NCBI GenBank assembly: GCA_028817635.1
Contig: JAPPPH010000203.1
Span: 1-5,188, forward strand
Reading direction: 5' to 3'
DNA length: 5,188 nt
From: Verrucomicrobiales bacterium
GTDB taxonomy: Bacteria; Verrucomicrobiota; Verrucomicrobiia; Limisphaerales; UBA1096
In this document: positions 1 through 5,188 of the stretch, one piece after another
Layout: each line of letters begins with the position of its first letter
Numbering within the stretch: position 1 is the stretch's first letter
The notes under the pieces: model-generated
The model's input: the letters and a program-made list of their open reading frames with translations, nothing else
Told to the model about the DNA's origin: nothing
Database searches by the model: none
Program-made: the position numbers and the translations under genes

Positions 1-967
1 TCGTCCCGGCGAGATTTTGTTCGGCACCGACTCGCACACCTGCATGGCCGGTGCGTTCAACCAGTTTGCCACCGGCATCGGCAACACCGACGCCGGCTTC
101 GTGATGGGCACCGGCAAGCTGCTGATCAAGGTTCCGGAGACGATGCACTTCCGCCTCGAGGGCGAGATGCAACCGGGCGTCATGGCCAAGGACATCATCC
201 TGCACGTGATTGGCGAGATTGGCTTTGACGGTGCGACCTACCGTGCGATGCAGTTCGACGGCCCAGGAGCGACCAGCCTGTCGATGGACGACCGCATGAC
301 CGTCGCCAACATGGCCATCGAGGCCGGCGGCAAGAACGGTATTTTTGAGTACGACGAGAAAACCAAGGCGCTTGTCGACGAACGCACACAGCTCAACGGC
401 ACCAAGAGCGACTTCGAGCCGGTCGAGCGCGACGAAAACGAGACGTTCATTTACGACTCAACGATCAACCTGAGCGCCCTCGAGCCGACCGTCGCCTGTC
501 ACCCCGATCCGGGCAATCGCAAGCTCGCCCGCGATATGACCGACATGAAACTCGACCGCGCCTACATCGGCTCCTGCACCGGCGGCAAGACGAGTGACTT
601 TTTGGCGTTCGCCGAGGTGGTGCGCGGGCAGGAGGTCCGCATCGACACCTTTGGCGTGCCGGCCACCCCGGAGATCGTCAACGATCTGCAGACCACCGAG
701 TGGGATGGCAAAACAGTCTGGAGCATTCTCACCGATGCCGGTGTGCGGATGACCGAGAACGCCGGTTGCTCCGCCTGCCTCGGCGGCCCGGTCGATACCT
801 TTGGCCGCATGAACGAAGGCGGCATGAAGTGCATCAGCGCCACCAACCGAAACTTCCCCGGCCGCATGGGTAGCAAGGAGAGCGAAGTCTATCTGGCCAG
901 CCCGGCCACCGTCGCTGCCAGCGCCCTTGCCGGCCACGTCGCCGACCCCCGCGACTACCTGAATTAA
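1..967 (+). CDS. leuC: 3-isopropylmalate dehydratase large subunit, archaeal/HacA type (5'-truncated by window edge)
   Basis: The reading frame is already open at the left edge (first full codon at base 2) and stops with TAA at 965-967, leaving about 321 residues; family members of this shorter type are about 420, so roughly the first 100 are missing. LeuC with LeuD isomerises 2-isopropylmalate to 3-isopropylmalate in leucine biosynthesis in the cytoplasm. Seen directly: the aconitase-superfamily GTDSHT motif near base 23, the SCTGG cysteine (codon 575-577), and the GCSACLGG pair, giving C-x63-C-x2-C, the expected three ligands of a [4Fe-4S] cluster. The C-terminal NRNFPGRMG and SEVYLASPATVAASA motifs match the archaeal-type LeuC/homoaconitase large subunit rather than the longer E. 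coli type. Homoaconitase or a related hydro-lyase cannot be excluded from this subunit alone. No leuD follows. TTG at 17 is internal, not a start. Confidence 0.9.
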   Translation, partial: RPGEILFGTDSHTCMAGAFNQFATGIGNTDAGFVMGTGKLLIKVPETMHFRLEGEMQPGVMAKDIILHVIGEIGFDGATYRAMQFDGPGATSLSMDDRMTVANMAIEAGGKNGIFEYDEKTKALVDERTQLNGTKSDFEPVERDENETFIYDSTINLSALEPTVACHPDPGNRKLARDMTDMKLDRAYIGSCTGGKTSDFLAFAEVVRGQEVRIDTFGVPATPEIVNDLQTTEWDGKTVWSILTDAGVRMTENAGCSACLGGPVDTFGRMNEGGMKCISATNRNFPGRMGSKESEVYLASPATVAASALAGHVADPRDYLN

Positions 968-971
968 ATCC

Positions 972-985
972 CGCCTGGCCAAGCG
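972..985. repeat. Dispersed palindrome copy 1 (one mismatch)
   Basis: CGCCTGGCCAAGCG differs at one base from the 14-bp perfect palindrome CGCTTGGCCAAGCG found at 1064. It begins 4 bp after the leuC stop codon and marks the left side of the repeat-filled gap. Together with the copy at 1064-1077 it gives an 11-bp direct repeat (TGGCCAAGCGC at 976-986 and 1068-1078) on either side of the inverted element at 1000-1060. Confidence 0.7.
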
Positions 986-999
986 CTCGGTTCACGGAG

Positions 1000-1060
1000 G
1001 TAGAGCCTGCCGTCCCAGCGCGCTGGTTTGTTGAGGACGGCTGGGGACAGCCGTCCCTAC
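1000..1060. repeat. REP/BIME-like inverted element bounded by GTAG...CTAC
   Basis: The element starts with GTAG on the + strand (1000-1003) and ends with CTAC (1057-1060), which is GTAG read on the - strand, so two GTAG-headed units face each other. Inside are CCAGCGCGCTGG (1015-1026), a perfect 12-bp palindrome, and a hairpin with stem GGACGGCTG/CAGCCGTCC. The near-repeat CTGCCGTCCC (1007-1016) and CAGCCGTCCC (1048-1057) shows the two halves are related. A GTAG or GGAG tetranucleotide beside a palindrome is the known layout of REP sequences mobilised by REP-associated tyrosine transposases; membership here is inference, as no such transposase is in the window. Confidence 0.5.
1035..1056. other. 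Perfect 9-bp stem-loop in leuC-HNH gap
   Basis: GGACGGCTG (1035-1043), loop GGGA (1044-1047) and CAGCCGTCC (1048-1056) form a perfect, mostly GC stem. It lies 67 bp after the leuC stop, so it could end or stabilise the leuC transcript, but no T-run follows (CTACCACC), so it does not look like a standard intrinsic terminator. It is more likely part of the repeat element that contains it. Confidence 0.55.
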
Positions 1061-1063
1061 CAC

Positions 1064-1077
1064 CGCTTGGCCAAGCG
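1064..1077. repeat. Dispersed palindrome copy 2 (perfect 14-mer)
   Basis: CGCTTGGCCAAGCG is a perfect 14-bp palindrome. It lies 3 bp after the GTAG/CTAC-bounded element and 6 bp before the -35-like TTGACA of the candidate HNH promoter. The same core CTTGGCCAAG recurs exactly at 2283, 2295, 3949 and 3962. Confidence 0.8.
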
Positions 1078-1083
1078 CGTTGT

Positions 1084-1113
1084 TTGACAGGCGCGAAAAT
1101 GCCGTGCTAGGTT
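1084..1113 (+). promoter_or_regulatory. Candidate promoter for the HNH gene
   Basis: A perfect -35 hexamer TTGACA (1084-1089) is followed after 18 bp by TAGGTT (1108-1113), a weak -10 preceded by TGC, as in an extended -10. Transcription would begin near 1120, just before the ATG at 1130, leaving a very short leader. The -10 matches the consensus at only three of six positions, so the call rests mainly on the -35 and the placement. Confidence 0.4.
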
Positions 1114-1129
1114 GCCGCCCTTTCCGGGC

Positions 1130-1747
1130 ATGACAGCGGTACTCGAACAACCGGTCCTGGTGCTCAACCGGCTTTGGCAGGCGGTCAACATCTGCTCGGC
1201 ACGCCGGGCACTCTCCATGTTGTTCGAGGGCAACGCGCAGGTTGTTCACAGCGAGGCGGGCAATTTCGACACCTTCAATTTTAATGAATGGGCCGACTTT
1301 TCTGAGCGCGAACCTGGCCCAGAATGCATCCATGGCGTAAGTATAGCGCTGCGTCTACCGAGGGTGATTCTTCTGGCAGTGTACGACCGCATGCCGCGCA
1401 AGGAGGTCAAGTTCACCCGGCACAATATTTTTCAGCGCGACAAAAACACCTGCCAATATTGCGGAAAAAAATTCGACACGCGCGACCTGAATCTCGACCA
1501 CGTGGTGCCGCGGCAGCACAACGGCCCGACCACGTGGGAGAATATCGTCTGCTCCTGCATCCCGTGCAACACGCGCAAGTCCAACCGCACCCCGGAGCAG
1601 GCCGGCATGCACCTGATCCGGCAGCCGAGCAAGCCGCGCTGGCATCCGTTTATGCAGGTGCGATTCAGCCTGCACTACCATGAGAGTTGGCGGCACTTTC
1701 TCGACATCGCCTACTGGAACGTCGAGTTGGGTGAAGATTTGCAGTAG
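1130..1747 (+). CDS. HNH endonuclease, stand-alone zinc-binding type
   Basis: This 205-residue protein belongs to a widespread bacterial HNH endonuclease family whose biological role is not settled. The N-terminal part (about 1-95) has the family's typical PVLVLNRLWQAVNIC opening and a PRVILL...PRKEVKFTRHNIFQRD stretch. The nuclease core follows: C108-x2-C111 (CQYC) and C143-x2-C146 (CIPC) as a zinc-binding pair, D123-H124 in LDHVVPR as the first H of HNH, N138 in TWENIV and N147 in CNTRK. It ends with a Trp- and His-rich tail (WHPF, YWNVEL). I chose ATG 1130 because the in-frame TTG at 1112 lies within the likely -10 region and conserved residues begin only after 1130. No clear Shine-Dalgarno sequence precedes it. 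It stands alone, with no methylase or restriction partner, and converges on the next gene with 12 bp between stop codons. Confidence 0.87.
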   Translation: MTAVLEQPVLVLNRLWQAVNICSARRALSMLFEGNAQVVHSEAGNFDTFNFNEWADFSEREPGPECIHGVSIALRLPRVILLAVYDRMPRKEVKFTRHNIFQRDKNTCQYCGKKFDTRDLNLDHVVPRQHNGPTTWENIVCSCIPCNTRKSNRTPEQAGMHLIRQPSKPRWHPFMQVRFSLHYHESWRHFLDIAYWNVELGEDLQ

Positions 1748-1759
1748 CGGCGAATGCGC

Positions 1760-2128
1760 CTAGCAGGCAGCCGACTTGGCCTCCTCGATCAGCTTCCAGA
1801 ATTCCGGATTTTCCTCCAGCGTTCTGTCCTCGCCGCCGGGCAGTTTATTGCGGTAGAGAAAATCGCGCAGTTGTTTCTTCGCGTGCAGAATCCGGTGGAT
1901 CAACACGCCGAGGTCGTGCCGCTCGAAGTACACCCGGTAGTTGCCTAGCCGGAATCGGAACATGTGGTGGCCGTCACGATTGAGCCGGCCGAACTTGTCC
2001 ATCTCGTCACTGCGAACGTCGTGCGGCAACCCCCGGAACTCTCCGAGTATCTCCAACTGCAGCTCCTTGGGCAGCGTACCTAGCTCAGCCGCCGCCGTCG
2101 GGGTGAAGATGATCTGGAAGGGCGTCAT
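1760..2128 (-). CDS. RelE/ParE-family toxin-like protein, apparently without antitoxin
   Basis: The 122-residue product has the RelE/ParE fold signature: an N-terminal FQIIFTPTAAAEL strand-helix (3-16), then GHHMFRFRLGNYRVYF (53-68), with the basic residues R58, R60 and R65 on the strand that carries catalytic residues in RelE, and a final LIHRILHAKKQLRDFLYR segment (76-93). RelE proteins cut mRNA in the ribosomal A site, while ParE members poison gyrase; sequence alone does not decide between these. A tail (94-122) of about 29 mostly acidic residues extends past the usual 85-95 residue domain. The frame is open further upstream to 2272, but that part overlaps the tRNA gene and lacks family similarity, so ATG 2128-2126 is preferred. 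No Shine-Dalgarno sequence is seen. No antitoxin gene lies on either side: upstream is the tRNA (26 bp), downstream the HNH gene. Non-toxic or chromosomally domesticated function is possible. Confidence 0.8.
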   Translation of the reverse strand: MTPFQIIFTPTAAAELGTLPKELQLEILGEFRGLPHDVRSDEMDKFGRLNRDGHHMFRFRLGNYRVYFERHDLGVLIHRILHAKKQLRDFLYRNKLPGGEDRTLEENPEFWKLIEEAKSAAC

Positions 2129-2154
2129 GACAGGAGAAGGCCTTGGAGAAAAAA

Positions 2155-2229
2155 TGGCAGCGTGTACGAGAATCGAACTCGTCTTTCCGCCTTGAGAGGG
2201 CGGCGTCCTAACCGATAGACCAACACGCC
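2155..2229 (-). tRNA. tRNA-Glu, anticodon CUC
   Basis: Read on the - strand, 75 nt fold into a full cloverleaf. The acceptor GGCGTGT (2229-2223) pairs with ACACGCT (2165-2159), with a G1-U72 wobble at the end. The D stem is GTCT/GGAC. The anticodon stem CCGCC/GGCGG encloses loop CTCTCAA, giving anticodon CUC, which reads GAG. The T arm is ACGAG-TTCGATT-CTCGT. The discriminator is G, and CCA is encoded (2157-2155). The variable loop has four bases, as is usual for tRNA-Glu. Six T residues follow the CCA directly (2154-2149). Confidence 0.95.
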
Positions 2230-2243
2230 TTGCCGGGCCGGGA

Positions 2244-2272
2244 TTTATGGCGAATTCCGGGAGGCCGGTCAA
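2244..2272 (-). promoter_or_regulatory. Candidate sigma-70-type promoter for tRNA-Glu
   Basis: On the - strand, TTGACC (2272-2267, five of six matches) is separated by exactly 17 bp from CATAAA (2249-2244, four of six matches). The start of transcription would fall near 2237, about 8 nt before the mature tRNA. The RelE-like gene just downstream may be read from the same promoter, since no other promoter fits in the 26-bp gap. Confidence 0.55.
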
Positions 2273-2280
2273 CCCGAAAC

Positions 2281-2306
2281 GCCTTGGCCAAGCGCTTGGC
2301 CAAGCG
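2281..2306. repeat. Tandem pair of the dispersed palindrome
   Basis: Two exact CTTGGCCAAG cores (2283-2292 and 2295-2304) lie 12 bp apart. Together bases 2283-2304 form a perfect 22-bp palindrome, able to form a hairpin or cruciform. It sits 15 bp past the RND stop codon and 8 bp upstream of the -35 box of the tRNA promoter. No T-run follows it on the - strand, so any role as terminator for the RND gene would be non-standard. Confidence 0.8.
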
Positions 2307-2321
2307 GCGGATCCCCGAGGC

Positions 2322-5188
2322 TCATTTGGCCAGACCGGACGCCCGCCGCCGCCGGAACACTCCTGCCAGCGTACTGGTGAGCGCCTCCCGGGCGTCGTCG
2401 AACAGCGTGTAAAATACCGGCACCACCAGCAGCGTGAAGAGCGACGCCGAAAACATTCCGCCGATCAGCGTCAGGCCAAAGCTGCGATAGCTCAGGCCCA
2501 TTTCGCCTCCCTCCGACCAGACCATGGGGATCATCCCGAAGATGGTCGTCAGTGCTGTAATCGCGATGGGGCGGAAACGATGTTGTGCGGCCTGCAGTAG
2601 TGCGGTCGTGCGGTCGTGCCCTTCGCGCCGGAGGCGGTTGGCGTAGTCGATCAGCACGATGCCGTTGTTCACCACCACGCCGACCAGCAACATGCCGCCG
2701 ATGATACCTAGCATGTCCATGTTGATTCCGGTGAGGTAGTGAATCCACACTGCGCCGATGGCTGCGAGCGGGATGGTGAACACGATCGAGAGTGGCATCA
2801 GCACACTCTCAAAGAGAAACGCCATGAGCATGTAAATGAAGAGGATCGACATCCACAGGGCGAACACGCCGGTGAGAATGTCCTCCATCTCGAAGGGCTT
2901 GCGCAGTGAGCTGAATGAGACCCCTTCAGGCAGGTCGATGTTCGACTTGGCCGCCTCGATGGCCTTGCGGGCCTCGTCTTCCCGGCCGGTCTCCAACTCC
3001 ATAGTCAGCGTGTGACTGACGGATTTGTTGGTGCGCCGGATGTAGCGCGGGCTGCTGAGCATGGCCGGGCGCGTGAGCGTGCCCACGGAGCTGAAGCGCC
3101 CGTCCTCTGTTGGCACGAGAAAGTTGTTCAGGTCGGCCAGCTCGGCACGATCTTCCTCGCTGAACCGGACCCGCACTGGGATCTGTCGGCCCTCGTTTTG
3201 GAACCGCGGCAAGGTGCTGCCACGCAATGCACTACCGACTAGCCCGGCCAGTGTGGTCGGGTTGACACCGATGGAGTTGGCCCGTTCGCGGTCGACGACC
3301 AACGCCATCTCATTGGGTGATTCGTCCTGTCGCTCCTGCAGGGCCAGCACGCCGGGCTGATTTTCAAAAACCGGCTTCAGGCTTTCTGCGACTTCGTCCA
3401 GTTGGATGGGGTCGGTGCCGATCAACCGCACGTAGTAGCGCTCCTTGCGATCCTGTTTCTCCTCGCCTTCGCCCCGGCGTTCGTAGCCGATTTTCAGGCC
3501 GGGCTCCTCCGGCAGCAGCTTGAAGATTCGTTCGGCCATTTCTCGGGGAGGGACATCGCTTTTTCGATCCGTCTTGAACCAGCCCTCGAGCGAACCGTAC
3601 CACGTGCTGTACCGCACAAAGTATCCCTCCAGCTCGAACTCCTCCTTCCGTTCTTCCATGATCTGCTCAACCCGCTCGAAATATTTCCCGCGATCCTCCA
3701 TGTTGAATTGGCTGGGAAAACGGAACGAGACGTTGAATTGGCTCTCCTCCCGTTTTTCATCTACGGAGAATTCTACCTCTCTGAATGTGTGGAAATATGT
3801 CACGCAAAACAGGACAAGAAAAATGAACGCCAGGTCGATTCGGCGCCGGAGGTAGTATTGCAGTGCACGATTGTACCAACGGTTGAACTGCTCAAACGTG
3901 GCTTCGTAAAACCGGCCAAGCCGGGTGCGGAACGCTTCGGCGGTGCGGCTTGGCCAAGCGGCTTGGCCAAGCGGCTTGCGATTCAGCGTCAGGAAGACGC
4001 AAAGCGGCACGAACACCAGCGCGATGGCAAGTGACGAGAGTAGCGCCGTTACCACGGGAAGTGCCAGGCGCATCATAAAAAAACGCATTTGCCCCTCCAC
4101 CAGCAACGCCGGCAGGAAAACGATGATAGTGGTGAAGGTGGCGGTGGTAATTGCGAGGCCAATCTCCTGCACGCCCTTGATGCAGGCATCCCGGCGTGAC
4201 ATGCCGTTGTAGTAGTGGCGTTGGATGTTTTCCGCCACCACCACGGAGTTGTCGACCAGCAGGCCCACGCAGATCACCAGCCCAAGGATGGTCAACAGGT
4301 TGAGCGACTCGCCTGCGAAATACATCGCGGCAACCGAGATGAACAGGCAGAGCGGGATAGCCAGCGTGATGATCAACGTTATCCGTAGACGTCGCAAAAA
4401 CAGGTACAACACGATCGCTGCACAGAACGCCCCGATTTTGCCATTGGTGTAAAGCGTGTTGAGCTGTGTCATCACGATGCCGCCCTGATTCACGTACATG
4501 TGAAGGTCGAACGCGGCTAGCTCGGGATCCTGTTTCATCCGCTCCAGCTCCGCCACGACCTGATCACACACTGCCACCGTGTTGGCGGTGCTTTCCTTGG
4601 TCACTGTGATGGCCATCGCCTTCTTGGAGTTCACGCGTGTGACATAGCGGCTCTCCTCCGGTTCATATTTCAGCACGGCTACGTCGCTGAGAATGACGTT
4701 GGTGCTCAGCGGCAGGTTTCGCAACTGGTCGATCGTGTGGTAGGTGCTGGTCGACTTGAGGAGATATTTTTTTCCGCCGTCCTGCACGTTGCCGCTGGCG
4801 AGGTTGAAGTTGTCGCCGCGCAGTTTTCTCGACAGCGTGTAGATGTCGAGGCCGTACGCCTCGGACTTGGCCTTATCGATCTCGATGATGATTTCTTTTT
4901 CGTCCAGACCGCGTGCGTCGACGTTGGCCACGCCGTCGATCCGCGTGAGTGGTGTAACGATTTTTTTGTTAACAAAATCGTACAGGTCCACCTCCGGGGG
5001 CACGTCGTAAGCCATGCCGATCATGCAGACCGGTATCCCTGACATGTCCATCTTGTAAATGTACGTGTATTCGACGTCCTCGGGGAAACGCAGCTTGGCC
5101 CGCTCGACCCGGTCGCGCACTTCGCGGTACGCCACATCCATGTCGGTGCCCTGTTTGAACCGGAGATAAACCGACGCCGAGCTGGACG
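2322..5188 (-). CDS. RND-family efflux transporter permease (N-terminus beyond window edge)
   Basis: The frame is open to the right edge (first full codon 5186-5184), giving 954 residues of a protein normally about 1,020-1,060 long; ATG at 5141 is internal, as the preceding VYLRFKQGTD is conserved RND sequence. It would be the inner-membrane, proton-driven pump of a tripartite exporter. Counting from 5141, porter-domain sequence (1-235) precedes TM2-TM6 (about 236-385), with GLLVDNSVVVAEN in TM4 (D297, N298); TM7 is near 435-452, the second periplasmic region 455-752, and TM8-TM12 follow (755-913), with GVVVNNGIVLIDYA in TM10 and RFRPIAITALTTIFGMIP in TM11. AcrB's D407/D408/K940 thus read D/N/N here. 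Residues 389-399 come from the dispersed palindrome (3947-3980). The end SGLAK lies in a weaker resemblance to it. Adaptor and outer-membrane genes, if linked, would lie to the right. Substrate is unknown. Confidence 0.93.
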   Translation of the reverse strand, partial: SSSASVYLRFKQGTDMDVAYREVRDRVERAKLRFPEDVEYTYIYKMDMSGIPVCMIGMAYDVPPEVDLYDFVNKKIVTPLTRIDGVANVDARGLDEKEIIIEIDKAKSEAYGLDIYTLSRKLRGDNFNLASGNVQDGGKKYLLKSTSTYHTIDQLRNLPLSTNVILSDVAVLKYEPEESRYVTRVNSKKAMAITVTKESTANTVAVCDQVVAELERMKQDPELAAFDLHMYVNQGGIVMTQLNTLYTNGKIGAFCAAIVLYLFLRRLRITLIITLAIPLCLFISVAAMYFAGESLNLLTILGLVICVGLLVDNSVVVAENIQRHYYNGMSRRDACIKGVQEIGLAITTATFTTIIVFLPALLVEGQMRFFMMRLALPVVTALLSSLAIALVFVPLCVFLTLNRKPLGQAAWPSRTAEAFRTRLGRFYEATFEQFNRWYNRALQYYLRRRIDLAFIFLVLFCVTYFHTFREVEFSVDEKREESQFNVSFRFPSQFNMEDRGKYFERVEQIMEERKEEFELEGYFVRYSTWYGSLEGWFKTDRKSDVPPREMAERIFKLLPEEPGLKIGYERRGEGEEKQDRKERYYVRLIGTDPIQLDEVAESLKPVFENQPGVLALQERQDESPNEMALVVDRERANSIGVNPTTLAGLVGSALRGSTLPRFQNEGRQIPVRVRFSEEDRAELADLNNFLVPTEDGRFSSVGTLTRPAMLSSPRYIRRTNKSVSHTLTMELETGREDEARKAIEAAKSNIDLPEGVSFSSLRKPFEMEDILTGVFALWMSILFIYMLMAFLFESVLMPLSIVFTIPLAAIGAVWIHYLTGINMDMLGIIGGMLLVGVVVNNGIVLIDYANRLRREGHDRTTALLQAAQHRFRPIAITALTTIFGMIPMVWSEGGEMGLSYRSFGLTLIGGMFSASLFTLLVVPVFYTLFDDAREALTSTLAGVFRRRRASGLAK
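3947..3980. repeat. Tandem dispersed palindrome inside the RND coding sequence
   Basis: Two exact CTTGGCCAAG cores (3949-3958, 3962-3971) with a 13-bp period, followed by a half copy GGCTTGCG (3973-3980). A related half site, GGCCAAGC, lies nearby at 3914-3921. On the - strand the array is read in the RND frame as KPLGQAAWPSR (residues 389-399 counted from 5141), between TM6 and TM7. Because the period is 13, the two copies are read in different frames (LGQ, then WPS). Confidence 0.8.

Noticed and set aside
458..982. Long - strand open frame of 174 codons opposite leuC
   Set aside because: It is antisense to a clearly conserved gene, has Ala/Gly-rich low-information sequence and matches no family I recognise; long shadow frames are expected at this GC content.
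1112..1129. TTG start for the HNH gene adding six residues (MPPFPG)
   Set aside because: It overlaps the candidate -10 box, and family similarity starts only after ATG 1130.
1749..1760. GGCG-AATG-CGCC mini-hairpin between convergent stop codons as a two-way terminator
   Set aside because: The stem is only 4 bp with no T-run on either strand; too weak to support.
2129..2272. 48-residue N-terminal extension of the RelE-like protein
   Set aside because: It would be translated across the tRNA-Glu gene and its promoter and has no family similarity; the conserved domain starts at ATG 2128.
3402..4034. 210-codon + strand open frame opposite the RND gene
   Set aside because: Antisense shadow of the RND coding sequence, whose own frame is continuous and conserved throughout.
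4957..4981. AT-rich imperfect palindrome with a run of seven T (perfect core TTTTGTTAACAAAA at 4964-4977), possible terminator or slippage site in the RND gene
   Set aside because: It encodes the conserved FVNKKIVTPL stretch of the porter domain, and the A-run is explained by two lysine codons followed by isoleucine; the frame continues normally on both sides.

Overview
The window looks like a stretch of a GC-rich bacterial chromosome with compact genes and short intergenic regions. It holds the 3' part of an archaeal-type 3-isopropylmalate dehydratase large subunit gene (leuC, + strand), a stand-alone HNH endonuclease (+), a RelE/ParE-type toxin-like protein with no visible antitoxin (-), a tRNA-Glu(CUC) with encoded CCA (-), and most of a large RND efflux permease (-) that runs off the right edge. 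No gene fixes the phylum. The GC-rich dispersed palindromes and the weak or absent Shine-Dalgarno sequences remind me of Verrucomicrobiota and relatives, but that is recollection, not proof.

Layout: leuC ends at 967. The gap 968-1129 is filled by repeats (two copies of a CGCTTGGCCAAGCG palindrome bracketing a GTAG...CTAC-bounded inverted element with a 9-bp hairpin) and then a candidate promoter for the HNH gene (1130-1747). The HNH gene converges on the RelE-like gene (2128 down to 1760), with 12 bp between stop codons. The tRNA (2229 down to 2155) lies 26 bp upstream of the RelE-like gene and has its own promoter-like sequence at 2272-2244. The 92 bp between the tRNA and the RND stop hold that promoter and a tandem palindrome. 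The RND gene fills 2322 to the right edge.

The genes do not form one pathway: leucine biosynthesis, a nuclease of unknown role, a toxin-like protein, translation and efflux sit side by side. The most notable signal is the short palindrome CTTGGCCAAG. It occurs exactly five times and once with one mismatch, both between genes and inside the RND coding sequence, where it encodes extra residues in the cytoplasmic loop between TM6 and TM7. The palindrome has no stop codon in any of its six frames, so it can sit in genes. I see no CRISPR array, transposase, phage gene or complete novel multi-gene system.
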